A DNA stretch of 38,849 nucleotides from an uncultured Alphaproteobacteria bacterium (lineage in GTDB: Bacteria > Pseudomonadota > Alphaproteobacteria > RF32 > CAG-239), in contig CALXTF010000010.1 of assembly GCA_944391335.1 (NCBI GenBank), positions 1 to 38,849 of the forward strand. Direction: 5' to 3'. Below, in pieces: positions 26,126-33,911 of the stretch (positions are counted from its first letter, which is position 1; each line of letters opens with the position of its first letter). The translations under genes and the position numbers were made by a program. Under the pieces are notes generated by a model. It searched no databases, was not told the origin of the DNA, and worked only from the letters and a program-made list of their open reading frames with translations.

Positions 26126-26392
26126 ATGGAAAAAATTAAAATAAAAATTTGTTGCGGAACTTCTTGTTTTGTGATGGGTTCAGCGCAGATTCAAGTATTA
26201 GAATTTGCTCCACCGGCAGATATCGCCGATAAAATAGAAATAGAAGAATCTCGCTGTATGAATTATTGTAAAAATACAACAGCAAAATATAATCGAGGAC
26301 CATTTGTTTTAGTTAATGGAGAATTGATTGAAGAAGCTAATTTTGAAAAAGTCGTTAATAAAGTAAGAGAAATATTAAATCAGGAAAAATAA
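26126..26392 (+). CDS. Thioredoxin-like [2Fe-2S] ferredoxin (second copy)
   Basis: 88 residues, the same family as the operon's first gene: C9-x4-C14 (CCGTSC) and C44-x3-C48 (CMNYC), then FVLVNGELIEEA. Pairwise similarity to the first copy is low outside the cysteines, so the two have diverged and probably serve different hydrogenases. It follows the phosphatase by 15 bases with AAGGAAAGGA before it, and overlaps the second hydrogenase by one base (TAATG). Confidence 0.88.
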   Translation: MEKIKIKICCGTSCFVMGSAQIQVLEFAPPADIADKIEIEESRCMNYCKNTTAKYNRGPFVLVNGELIEEANFEKVVNKVREILNQEK

Positions 26393-27846
26393 TGCTAATA
26401 CCTAAAAATAATGCTAATCAAATGCGGACACGTATTTTGGTAAAAATTGTTGAAAAATTTTTGCAAGGAAATTTTGCCGATGCAGATAGGATCCCCTTAG
26501 AATTAAGACCTAAAGGAGGAGAAGTCAGTCGTTGCTGTATATATAAAGATCGAGCGATTCTCAAATATCGATGTATGGCAAGTATGGGCTTTTCTCCAGA
26601 AGATGAAACAGATGAATTAACTAGTTTAAAAGAATATGGAGAAAGAGCTTTAGAACGTCAGCAACACGCAGATAATAAATTATCAGTTATTACAGATGCG
26701 TGTTCTGCATGCGTACGTTCACGTTATATGGTAACGGATGCGTGTCGCGGATGTTTTGCAAAACCTTGTCAAGTAAATTGCCCCAAACAAGCCATAACAA
26801 TAATTAACGGTCGTTCAACAATAGATCCTGATAAATGTATATCTTGCGGTAGATGTCAGGAAGTTTGTCCGTATCATGCCGTTATTCGTGTGCCGATACC
26901 TTGTGAAGAAGCTTGTCCGGTAGGAGCAATTAGTAAAGATGAAACAGGTAAAGAACATATAGATCCGCAAAAATGTATTCTCTGCGGAAAATGCTTACAA
27001 TCATGTCCTTTTGGTGCCATCGTTGAAATGTCGCAAATTGTTGATGTTTTAAAATCTTTATCAATAAAGACCAAAAAAGTTGTAGCCATGTTAGCTCCGG
27101 CTGTTTTAGGACAATTTCCGGGAACAATCAATAATCTTATAGGTGCATTAAAAAAACTTGGTTTTGCAGATGTTGTTGAAGTTGCGGTTGGAGCAGATAT
27201 TACAACGCGTAAAGAAGCTGCCGAATTTATTGAAAAAATGGAAAAAGGCGAGAAATTAATGACGACATCTTGTTGTCCCGCATATTATAAAGCGGCAGAT
27301 GTACATATTCCGGAAATAAAACCATTTGTTTCTCATACACATACCCCCATGTATTATACAGCGGAATTATTAAAAAAGGAACAACCTGATTGTATATCTG
27401 TATTTATAGGTCCATGTTTGGCAAAAAGATTTGAAGCGGAAAGTGATCCTAATGTTGATTATGTACTGACATTTGAAGAAATAGGAGCAATGTTAGTTGC
27501 GTCAGGAATTAATGTTTCGGATTGCCCACCGGAAGATTTTACTAAAATTTCATGTGCTCAGGGGCGTCGTTTTCCTATTAGCGGAGGCGTTGCTGGTGCT
27601 GTAGCGAGTTTAGTGGAAGGTAAAGCGGAATTTAAGCCGACAGCCATCAATGGATTAAATAAGGCCAGTATTAAACTTTTAAAACAATATGCGACCAAAG
27701 GTTCGGAGTTTAATATGGTTGAAGTTATGTGTTGTGAAAGCGGTTGTGTCGCGGGTCCGGGTTGTGTCGCTCTTGCTAAAAAATCAGCGATTATGGTTGA
27801 AAATTATGTTAAGACGGCACCTGATTTAAGAGATAAGAAGGACTAA
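26392..27846 (+). CDS. [FeFe] hydrogenase, group-B-like monomer
   Basis: 484 residues. A cysteine-rich N-terminus (C104, C107, C118, C121, C126, C130) and two [4Fe-4S] sites (C149, C152, C155, C159 and C195, C198, C201, C205, with C171 and C175) lead to an H-cluster domain. Its motifs are TSCCPAY (C294, C295), IGPCLAKRFEAE (C342) and EVMCCESGC (C448, C452), so all four cluster ligands and the proton-transfer cysteine remain. The phrase YMVTDACRGCFAKPC is typical of group B. It may evolve or oxidise H2 using ferredoxin or the adjacent [2Fe-2S] proteins. The HydE, HydF and HydG maturases it would need are not in the window. Confidence 0.9.
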   Translation: MLIPKNNANQMRTRILVKIVEKFLQGNFADADRIPLELRPKGGEVSRCCIYKDRAILKYRCMASMGFSPEDETDELTSLKEYGERALERQQHADNKLSVITDACSACVRSRYMVTDACRGCFAKPCQVNCPKQAITIINGRSTIDPDKCISCGRCQEVCPYHAVIRVPIPCEEACPVGAISKDETGKEHIDPQKCILCGKCLQSCPFGAIVEMSQIVDVLKSLSIKTKKVVAMLAPAVLGQFPGTINNLIGALKKLGFADVVEVAVGADITTRKEAAEFIEKMEKGEKLMTTSCCPAYYKAADVHIPEIKPFVSHTHTPMYYTAELLKKEQPDCISVFIGPCLAKRFEAESDPNVDYVLTFEEIGAMLVASGINVSDCPPEDFTKISCAQGRRFPISGGVAGAVASLVEGKAEFKPTAINGLNKASIKLLKQYATKGSEFNMVEVMCCESGCVAGPGCVALAKKSAIMVENYVKTAPDLRDKKD

Positions 27847-27879
27847 AAGAAAGACCACTTATAGTGGTCTTTCTTTTTT
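27845..27879. terminator. Bidirectional terminator between the hydrogenase operon and the XRE gene
   Basis: A 15-bp stem (27845-27859 with 27863-27877) with a three-base loop, an A tract on the left and a T tract on the right. It ends both converging units; the XRE stop codon lies within it. Confidence 0.9.
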
Positions 27880-28386
27880 ATATTTTTTTGTATTTCTATT
27901 ATTTATAAAAGCAGGATTTTCCTCATGAACAGGAGAATGAGAAATTTCATCCAATAAATTCACAAAACTTTCAGCAAGGCCATGTTTTTTACTTCGTAAT
28001 AGACGCATATAAGCACACACAAGTTTCTGCACATCAGTTCTTTCCTCAATCGGACATTTTCCGGTTTGCAAATTGATAGATTTATTTTCTGGTAAATAGC
28101 TAAAGACTTGTTCAATTGTATCAGGCGACATATCTTCAAAAAAGAAACTGACAGGAACATCGAGCAGACGTGAAAATATCCATAAACGTTGAGCGGAGAG
28201 GCGATTTCCACCAATTTCATACTGTTGAATTTGCTGATAACTAATACCGGCAAGAATTGCTAGATCTTTTTGGGCAATACCAAGATACATTCGCCTAAGG
28301 CGTAATCGACGACCAATATGAATATCAATAGGGTTTGGTTTGCCGTCTGCCATACGACCGCGAGAAAGTTGTTGTTTTGTAACCAT
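27859..28386 (-). CDS. XRE-family helix-turn-helix regulator
   Basis: 175 residues. An XRE/Cro helix-turn-helix domain covers about 21-80 (IGRRLRLRRMYLGIAQKDLA ... GISYQQIQQYEIG.NRLSAQRLW). The remainder is a helical region with FFFEDMSP and LVCAYMRLLRSKKHG, common in small alphaproteobacterial regulators. An AAGGAG ribosome-binding site lies about nine bases upstream. It converges on the hydrogenase operon without sharing a promoter, so regulation of that operon is only suggested by position. Repeated TGTAT/ATACA sites upstream could be its own operator. Confidence 0.85.
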   Translation of the reverse strand: MVTKQQLSRGRMADGKPNPIDIHIGRRLRLRRMYLGIAQKDLAILAGISYQQIQQYEIGGNRLSAQRLWIFSRLLDVPVSFFFEDMSPDTIEQVFSYLPENKSINLQTGKCPIEERTDVQKLVCAYMRLLRSKKHGLAESFVNLLDEISHSPVHEENPAFINNRNTKKYKKERPL

Positions 28387-28407
28387 AACTTAAGCTCCTT
28401 ATAGTTT

Positions 28408-28435
28408 ATTTTATTAAATGCAAGTCCGCCAACAA
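28408..28435 (-). promoter_or_regulatory. Candidate promoter of the XRE gene
   Basis: Minus strand TTGTTG (28435-28430), 16 bases, TAAAAT (28413-28408), about 20 bases from the start codon. A second possibility, TTGTAT-17-TATGTA (28521-28499), would sit inside the repeat array. Confidence 0.35.
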
Positions 28436-28495
28436 TAAATTCCAGACTTATTTTTATATGAGACTGAAACAGGAAATAAAACAAGGACTCGCTAC

Positions 28496-28539
28496 ATACC
28501 TGTATTTCGTTATAGATACAACATTTTATTTGTATCTAT
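28496..28539. repeat. Array of TGTAT/ATACA half-sites (putative operator)
   Basis: TGTAT at 28501-28505, ATACA at 28516-28520 and TGTAT at 28531-28535 begin exactly 15 bases apart in alternating orientation. The last two are the core of a perfect 10-bp inverted repeat (28512-28521 and 28530-28539, 8-base spacer). On the left, ATAC-CT-GTAT (28496-28505) is another dyad. No T run follows on either strand, so this is not a terminator. Confidence 0.55.
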
Positions 28540-28706
28540 GTGACAGATTAACCAAAATAGTGTTTGATTGCAAGCAATATATTTATTAAATTTAAGGTTG
28601 TGTATATTAATGATAGATAAAATTTAATAATTATAAAAAGAATTTTAAATATCACATATTAAATAGAAAAGAGATTTAATTTATAGAAGCTAAGTATTTT
28701 CGAAAT

Positions 28707-28743
28707 AAAAAAACCGTCAGTAATAGTCACAGACGGTTTTTTA
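28707..28743. terminator. rpsA terminator
   Basis: AAAAAAACCGTC on the left pairs with GACGGTTTTTT on the right around a 13-base loop, symmetric A and T tracts, 21 bases past the rpsA stop on the minus strand. Confidence 0.85.
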
Positions 28744-28763
28744 TTAAAATCATTTAGAAGATT

Positions 28764-30446
28764 TTATTTCTTTTTTAAGGCTTCGCCGAGGGCTTCACCA
28801 AGAGAGGAACTAGCCGAAGAGGTATTAGAATATTCTTCTAAAGCCTTCTTTTCTTCTTCAATTTCCAAAGCTTTAACGGAAAGACCTAATTTTCCTTTTT
28901 TCTTATCCATACTTGTAATTTTGGCTTCGATTTCATCACCGATATTATATTGGCTGAGATCTTGACCGGCCTTATCACGGGATAAGTCAGATTTTTTGAT
29001 GTTTGTTGTTATGCCATTAACTTCAACATCGACTCCTTTATCGTCAATATTTGTAATAACAGCTTTAACAGTATCGCCTTTTTTGAAACCATCAAAAGCA
29101 GAAACATTTTCATCTTCGACTAATTGTTTAATACCAAGGCTGATACGTTCTTTTTCAACATCGACATCAATAATTTTAGCTTGGATATCCTGTCCTTTGG
29201 CATAATCTTTTACGGCATCTTCACCTGATTTATCCCAAGAAATATCTGATAAATGAATCATACCGTCTATTTCATCTGTTAAACCAATGAATAAGCCAAA
29301 TTCGGTAATATTTTTAATTTTACCGTCAATAACAGACCCGAGAGGGTGTTCTTCAATATATGCGGCCCAAGGATTAGGGGTACATTGTTTAATACCGAGG
29401 CTGATTCTTCTTTTTTCGGGATCGACTTCCAAGACTTTAACTTCGACTTCTTGAGAAGTAGAAACGATTTTTCCTGGATGAACATTTTTGCGTGTCCAAC
29501 TCATTTCGGAAACATGGACCAAACCTTCGATTCCATCTTCGAGTTCAACGAATGCGCCATAATCGGTAATATTTGTTACTTTACCTTTATAGATTTCGCC
29601 GACTTTAAATCTATCTTCGACATTTTGCCATGGATCATTTTCAAGTTGTTTCATACCCAAGCTGATACGTTGATTATCTTCATTGAATTTGATGACTTGA
29701 ACTTTGACGGTTTGACCGACGGACAGAATTTCTGCCGGATGATTAATACGTTTCCAAGAAATATCGGTAACGTGTAATAAACCATCGACACCACCCAAAT
29801 CGATAAATGCACCATAATCGGTAATATTTTTAACAACACCGTCTAAAATAGTACCTTCTTTGATAGTGTCGATTAATTCGGCGCGAGATTCCGCACGAGT
29901 TTCTTCTAAGACGACGCGTCTGGAAACGACGATATTTCCGCGAACTTTATCCATTTTAAGGATTTGGAAAGGTTGGGAAATTCCCATTAAAGGCGTAATA
30001 TCGCGAATAGGACGAATATCAATTTGTGATCCGGGCAAGAAAGCGATGGCACCATTTAAATCGACGGTAAAACCACCTTTGACGCGGCCAAAAATGATAC
30101 CATTAATACGTTCATTAGCATTCATGGCTTTTTCAAGATCCTGCCATACTTCTTCACGGCGAGCTTTTTCACGAGAAAGTACAATATTTCCATCACGATC
30201 TTCATAACGATCGACGTAAACTTCGACCATATCGCCGATTTTTAATTCTGGATTTTGTCCGAATTCACGAACAGGAATACGGCCTTCAGATTTCAGACCA
30301 ACATCGACAGTTACAAAATCGGGTGTGAGTTTAACGATATTACCTTTAACCACGGAGCCGATGATACCATTATCGCCCATTTGTTCTTTTAATAAATCGG
30401 CAAATACCTCATCAGTTTCGGGGATATTAATTTCTGCAGTATTCAT
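28764..30446 (-). CDS. rpsA: 30S ribosomal protein S1
   Basis: 560 residues from the start at 30446 (E. coli S1 has 557). Six S1/OB domains begin near residues 28, 113, 198, 284, 371 and 456, for example NITDYGAFIDLGGVDGLLHV. The middle four are the most conserved and the sixth is divergent, as usual. A longer in-frame start at 30521 was rejected because MNTAEINIPETDEVF is the normal S1 N-terminus. No Shine-Dalgarno sequence precedes the ATG, a known trait of rpsA, whose own product controls its translation. cmk lies upstream, the standard cmk-rpsA order. Confidence 0.96.
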   Translation of the reverse strand: MNTAEINIPETDEVFADLLKEQMGDNGIIGSVVKGNIVKLTPDFVTVDVGLKSEGRIPVREFGQNPELKIGDMVEVYVDRYEDRDGNIVLSREKARREEVWQDLEKAMNANERINGIIFGRVKGGFTVDLNGAIAFLPGSQIDIRPIRDITPLMGISQPFQILKMDKVRGNIVVSRRVVLEETRAESRAELIDTIKEGTILDGVVKNITDYGAFIDLGGVDGLLHVTDISWKRINHPAEILSVGQTVKVQVIKFNEDNQRISLGMKQLENDPWQNVEDRFKVGEIYKGKVTNITDYGAFVELEDGIEGLVHVSEMSWTRKNVHPGKIVSTSQEVEVKVLEVDPEKRRISLGIKQCTPNPWAAYIEEHPLGSVIDGKIKNITEFGLFIGLTDEIDGMIHLSDISWDKSGEDAVKDYAKGQDIQAKIIDVDVEKERISLGIKQLVEDENVSAFDGFKKGDTVKAVITNIDDKGVDVEVNGITTNIKKSDLSRDKAGQDLSQYNIGDEIEAKITSMDKKKGKLGLSVKALEIEEEKKALEEYSNTSSASSSLGEALGEALKKK

Positions 30447-30473
30447 AAAATAAAAACAATTCAAAATGCCTTT

Positions 30474-30487
30474 TCCGCGAAAGCGGA
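30474..30487 (-). promoter_or_regulatory. Leader hairpin before rpsA
   Basis: In the rpsA transcript UCCGC-UUUC-GCGGA folds into a five-bp GC-rich stem 28 bases before the ATG, within an otherwise AT-rich leader lacking a ribosome-binding site. It may be part of S1 translational autocontrol; the support is structural only. Confidence 0.35.
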
Positions 30488-30546
30488 TGGACTTGTACGA
30501 ATTAGAAACATCCATAAACATCGTACCCTATTATACGGATAGATCT

Positions 30547-30574
30547 TTTATACATATAAATTATTATTTTTCAA
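30547..30574 (-). promoter_or_regulatory. rpsA promoter
   Basis: Minus strand TTGAAA (30574-30569), 16 bases, TATAAA (30552-30547), just after the cmk stop. A second -10-like TATAAT is at 30535-30530. rpsA can therefore be transcribed independently of cmk. Confidence 0.5.
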
Positions 30575-30578
30575 GCAA

Positions 30579-31238
30579 TTATTTTAATTTTTTTTCAACA
30601 ATCCGAGAGGCGATATCTGCCACTTCTTGAATATTTAGCTTAGATGTATCTATAATAACGGCATCATCGGCTGGTTTCATGGGGGCCGTTGACCGTTGAG
30701 AATCGCGTTGATCTCTTATTATCATATCATTTAAGACTTCTTCATAAGATGTGGATATTCCTTTTTGCTTATATTCATCGAATCTGCGTTGAGCGCGTAC
30801 TTGAGTTGAAGCGGTAATAAACAATTTAACATCGGCATTTGGACAGATAACAGTACCGGTGTCTCGTCCGTCATAAACAACACCTTGCGCTGGGTTGCCG
30901 TCAGCAAAAGTTGGTTTTAAGGCAAAATTCTGTTGCATTTTAAGCAGAGCCAAACGGACTTTGGGATGGGCGGAAACAATAGAGGCGGCACTACTGCCAA
31001 TATTACTGCGGAAATCAGGATGTTTTGAAATTTCCATCATTTTAATAAAAGTAAGTTGTTGCGCTGTTTTTTCTGCTAATTCTTGATTATGAATATCATC
31101 ATGTGCCAAAAGCATTGTTAATCCAACGGCACGATATACCATACCTGTATCGAAATAAGCCAAATGATATTTATTAGCTAATATTGCAGCTAAAGTTCCT
31201 TTTCCTGCAGCAGCAGGTCCGTCAATAGTTATAATCAT
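30579..31238 (-). CDS. cmk: Cytidylate kinase
   Basis: 219 residues. The P-loop GPAAAGKGT (7-15) is followed by FDTGMVYRAVGL, and YDGRDTGTVICPNADVK and RDQRDSQRSTAPMKPADDAV are the other CMK blocks. It phosphorylates CMP and dCMP. It precedes rpsA, a linkage conserved across proteobacteria. Confidence 0.96.
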   Translation of the reverse strand: MIITIDGPAAAGKGTLAAILANKYHLAYFDTGMVYRAVGLTMLLAHDDIHNQELAEKTAQQLTFIKMMEISKHPDFRSNIGSSAASIVSAHPKVRLALLKMQQNFALKPTFADGNPAQGVVYDGRDTGTVICPNADVKLFITASTQVRAQRRFDEYKQKGISTSYEEVLNDMIIRDQRDSQRSTAPMKPADDAVIIDTSKLNIQEVADIASRIVEKKLK

Positions 31239-31273
31239 ATTTTTTATCCGTAACGAAAACTTAACTAAAATAA

Positions 31274-31302
31274 TATATAAACTTCTTGTTTAAGAAGAGC
31301 AA
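31274..31302 (-). promoter_or_regulatory. Candidate cmk promoter with inverted repeat in the spacer
   Basis: Minus strand TTGCTC (31302-31297), 17 bases, TATATA (31279-31274). The spacer region contains the inverted repeat CTTCTT-AAAC-AAGAAG, a possible repressor site. Confidence 0.4.
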
Positions 31303-31349
31303 GATTCGTTTTTTGTTATACAGAATTTATTTTGCCGAAAGGAAAAAAT

Positions 31350-32105
31350 TTGCCTAAAAATATTAAAATACGTTTATATGTGCCTATTCCTTTAGAAATT
31401 GGTAAACAAATTTCACTAGATGAAAGTCAGAGCCGATATTTAGGTGCGGTGATGCGTTTGTCAGAAGGTTGTGAAATATTGTTATTTGATGGTCAAAATG
31501 GTGAATTTATCGGAGAAATAATAAAATTAAGGAAAAAAGAAACAATTGTTAAACTAAAAAAACAAAATAAAATATATAAACCCATGCCGGATATATGGTT
31601 GTTATTTGCGCCGGTCAAAAAAGACAGAACGGATTTTATTATAGAAAAAGCAACAGAGCTTGGGGCAAGTCGAATTATTCCGGTTATTACGCAGCGTACA
31701 ATTGTTGAAAAAGTCAGAATAGAAAGGTTTCACGCACAAGCCATAGAAGCGGCGGAACAATCGGAACGTTTAGATGTTCCGGAAATAGGAGAAGCTGTTT
31801 GTTTAGAAAAATTGCTTACAAATTGGCCGTCAAATCGTCTTTTATTTTTTATGGATGAAAGCGGTAAAGGGCGATCGGCATTAAAAATTTTATTAAGCTC
31901 AAATCAACCGGCAGGAATACTTGTCGGGCCGGAAGGCGGTTTTTCTGAAGAAGAATTTTTATTATTAAAAAAATATTCATTTACACGAAGTGTTAGTCTT
32001 GGTCCGTTAATTTTGCGAGCAGAAACAGCTGTTGCTGCGGCATTAAGTTTATGGCAAGCGGTTAATGGTAATTGGGGAGATAGAAATGATAAAAAAATCC
32101 AGTAA
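31350..32105 (+). CDS. rsmE: 16S rRNA m3U1498 methyltransferase
   Basis: 251 residues from a TTG at 31350, chosen because AAAGGA lies six bases before it and the protein then opens PKNIKIRLYVP, as RsmE proteins do; an upstream TTG at 31332 lacks such a site. SPOUT-fold blocks are LFAPVKKDRTDFIIEKATEL, LVGPEGGFSEEE and LGPLILRAETAVAAALS, the trefoil-knot SAM site. It overlaps the rquA gene by 20 bases. Confidence 0.95.
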   Translation: MPKNIKIRLYVPIPLEIGKQISLDESQSRYLGAVMRLSEGCEILLFDGQNGEFIGEIIKLRKKETIVKLKKQNKIYKPMPDIWLLFAPVKKDRTDFIIEKATELGASRIIPVITQRTIVEKVRIERFHAQAIEAAEQSERLDVPEIGEAVCLEKLLTNWPSNRLLFFMDESGKGRSALKILLSSNQPAGILVGPEGGFSEEEFLLLKKYSFTRSVSLGPLILRAETAVAAALSLWQAVNGNWGDRNDKKIQ

Positions 32106-32808
32106 AATTCCACCGGCGCAAAGAGCGGCGGCAAAAGAGCAAATACCGCTTTATCAAAGAGAGTTTTATAGTTGGTTATATGAAAGTCCGCGTTTAACAC
32201 GTTGGTTTGATCATCAATATTTATTAAATATTTTAACTTTTGGAACCAGTTCTAAAATGGTTAAATCATGTGTTGATGAAATTCCAATTTCATCAGATGT
32301 TTTACAGATGGGATCGACATTTGGAGATCAAATAGGAAAATCTGCGGCCAAAGTAGGTCTTTACGGTCACTATGATTTATTAGATGTAAGCATGGTTCAG
32401 CTTCGTCATCAACGAAATAAATATTGTTATTTATATCCATTTATGCGTTTTATAAATGGAGATGCTTCGCGTCCAATAAAAAAACGTTATGATATAGTTA
32501 TTTGTTATATGTTATTACATGAAGTTCCTTCAGCAACGAGGGAACAAATAATCAATAACGCGCTTGATTGTTTAAAACCAAAAGGTAAAGCGATTTTTAT
32601 TGATTATAATAATTCAGTCATATGGCATCCTTTACGATGGTTAGTTAAAATTTTTAATCGTCTGTATCAACCTTTTGCGGAGAAGTTATGGCATAATGAA
32701 ATCAGAAATTATGCGCGTAATCCCTCGGGATATTACTGGCGAAAGACGACTTTTTTAGGGCGTATGTATCAAAAAGTAATCGTTACCAAAAAAGAAGGTT
32801 TATATTAA
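32086..32808 (+). CDS. rquA: Probable rhodoquinone biosynthesis methyltransferase-like protein RquA
   Basis: 240 residues. It resembles RquA, the class-I methyltransferase-fold enzyme that converts ubiquinone to rhodoquinone using SAM as amino donor. Matching stretches are IPLYQREFYSWLYESPR, LLNILTFG, a non-canonical SAM loop VLQMGSTFGDQ (72-82), YMLLHEVPSATREQ (141-154), FIDYNNSVIWHPLRWL (171-186), YQPFAEKLWHNEI and GRMYQKVIV. The start at 32086 is preferred to 32065 because GGGGAGA lies six bases upstream. It is translationally coupled to rsmE. Rhodoquinone carries electrons to fumarate reductase without oxygen. A related ubiquinone methyltransferase is the main alternative. Confidence 0.82.
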   Translation: MIKKSSKIPPAQRAAAKEQIPLYQREFYSWLYESPRLTRWFDHQYLLNILTFGTSSKMVKSCVDEIPISSDVLQMGSTFGDQIGKSAAKVGLYGHYDLLDVSMVQLRHQRNKYCYLYPFMRFINGDASRPIKKRYDIVICYMLLHEVPSATREQIINNALDCLKPKGKAIFIDYNNSVIWHPLRWLVKIFNRLYQPFAEKLWHNEIRNYARNPSGYYWRKTTFLGRMYQKVIVTKKEGLY

Positions 32809-32827
32809 AGGCGTAAAAATAGGAAAT

Positions 32828-33814
32828 TTACTTAAGCAAATTTTCTATTTTATGAGCGATTTCATAAGCGGGATTAAGTTTTTTTTCTGGTATAAAATCA
32901 ATTGCGCCTAATTTTTCAATATCAACGGCATATTTACCATCAAAAAGTGATTGAACAAATTTTTGATGTTTTTTTGTCATCCAGTTTTTACCTTGAAAGA
33001 TCATTACGGGTTTACCTGTTCCGCAAGCTTCACAGACCATAGAGACAGAATCTCCGGTTGCAATGATACGATCTGCGCAGGCATAGAATCCCATAATAGG
33101 ATTTTCCTTTTCCTCGCCCCAAAGATATGTATAGGCGGGGATTTGTGCTTTATTAATTTTTTCCATTAAAATATTTTCAGCCTCTTTTCCTGTTCGCCGC
33201 GAAGAGGTAATTAAAATAGAACCACTAACGACGTCATGTAATTGAACGATTCGTTGAGCAAGTAATTCAAAATTTTTAGGATCGACAGGTTTATTTTTGA
33301 CGGAGCCGCCGACAACGACCATTGTCCATGGCTTAGGTAAATTAGCAAAGACGGGTTCCCATTTGATTTTATTTTCAGCTAACGTTTCGGGAAAGATACG
33401 GTGAGGACTTCCGGTAATATAGAAAACATTATCCATATTTATTTTTCCGCGGTCATGTTCGGATAAGACCAATAAATCGATTTGATCGCAGCCGTATTTT
33501 CCGGGATACATTAATTGAATAATTTTAGTTTTGCCTGAGGAGTGTTTTTTTATCCATAAAGCGATGGGTAAAGTTCTGCGGCTAACAGAAATAACAGCAT
33601 CAGGGAAATTTTCACCTTTTAAGGGAGAGCTTTCTTTTGTATTGACGCCGATTAAAGAGCTGCGACGCACCCAATTAGGTAAAGCGGCAAATTTTGTATA
33701 AACGATATTTTTTTCAACAACATCAAAATGATCACTAAGCTTAAGAATAATCCCTTTAGCTTGTCCGACGCTACCGCGGCGATCATCAAATAAGGCCCAA
33801 ATAACTTTTTTCAT
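32828..33814 (-). CDS. ELM1-family (DUF1022) protein
   Basis: 328 residues of the 'mitochondrial fission ELM1' family, found in alphaproteobacteria and plant mitochondria, with a GT-B glycosyltransferase-like fold. Family elements seen are WALFDDRRGSVGQAKGI at the N-terminus, VISVSRRTLPIALWIK, QLMYPGK, VVVGGSVKN, ITSSRRT and TGDSVSMVCEACGTGKPVMI (a nucleotide-sugar-like binding loop). The bacterial role is not established; envelope sugar metabolism is a reasonable guess. It converges with rquA with only 19 bases between. Confidence 0.85.
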   Translation of the reverse strand: MKKVIWALFDDRRGSVGQAKGIILKLSDHFDVVEKNIVYTKFAALPNWVRRSSLIGVNTKESSPLKGENFPDAVISVSRRTLPIALWIKKHSSGKTKIIQLMYPGKYGCDQIDLLVLSEHDRGKINMDNVFYITGSPHRIFPETLAENKIKWEPVFANLPKPWTMVVVGGSVKNKPVDPKNFELLAQRIVQLHDVVSGSILITSSRRTGKEAENILMEKINKAQIPAYTYLWGEEKENPIMGFYACADRIIATGDSVSMVCEACGTGKPVMIFQGKNWMTKKHQKFVQSLFDGKYAVDIEKLGAIDFIPEKKLNPAYEIAHKIENLLK

Positions 33815-33911
33815 GTTTAATAACTCTAATATTTTTATAGTAAAATGATTTAAATACTATTATATTTAATATAAAAACAAATACAATATATTTTTATGAG
33901 GAGTTTTGGTT

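Larger units (their letters stand above)
28387..28763. other. Long non-coding stretch upstream of the XRE gene
   Basis: No credible gene in 377 bases. It holds the rpsA terminator at its right end, a candidate XRE promoter at its left end, the TGTAT/ATACA site array (28496-28539) and a short palindrome ATTGC-AA-GCAAT (28567-28578). The interval 28580-28700 is AT-rich without visible structure. Confidence 0.6.

Noticed and set aside
28567..28578. ATTGC-AA-GCAAT as part of the regulator's operator
   Set aside because: Only five-base arms, a different sequence from the TGTAT array, and not repeated elsewhere in the window that I could see.
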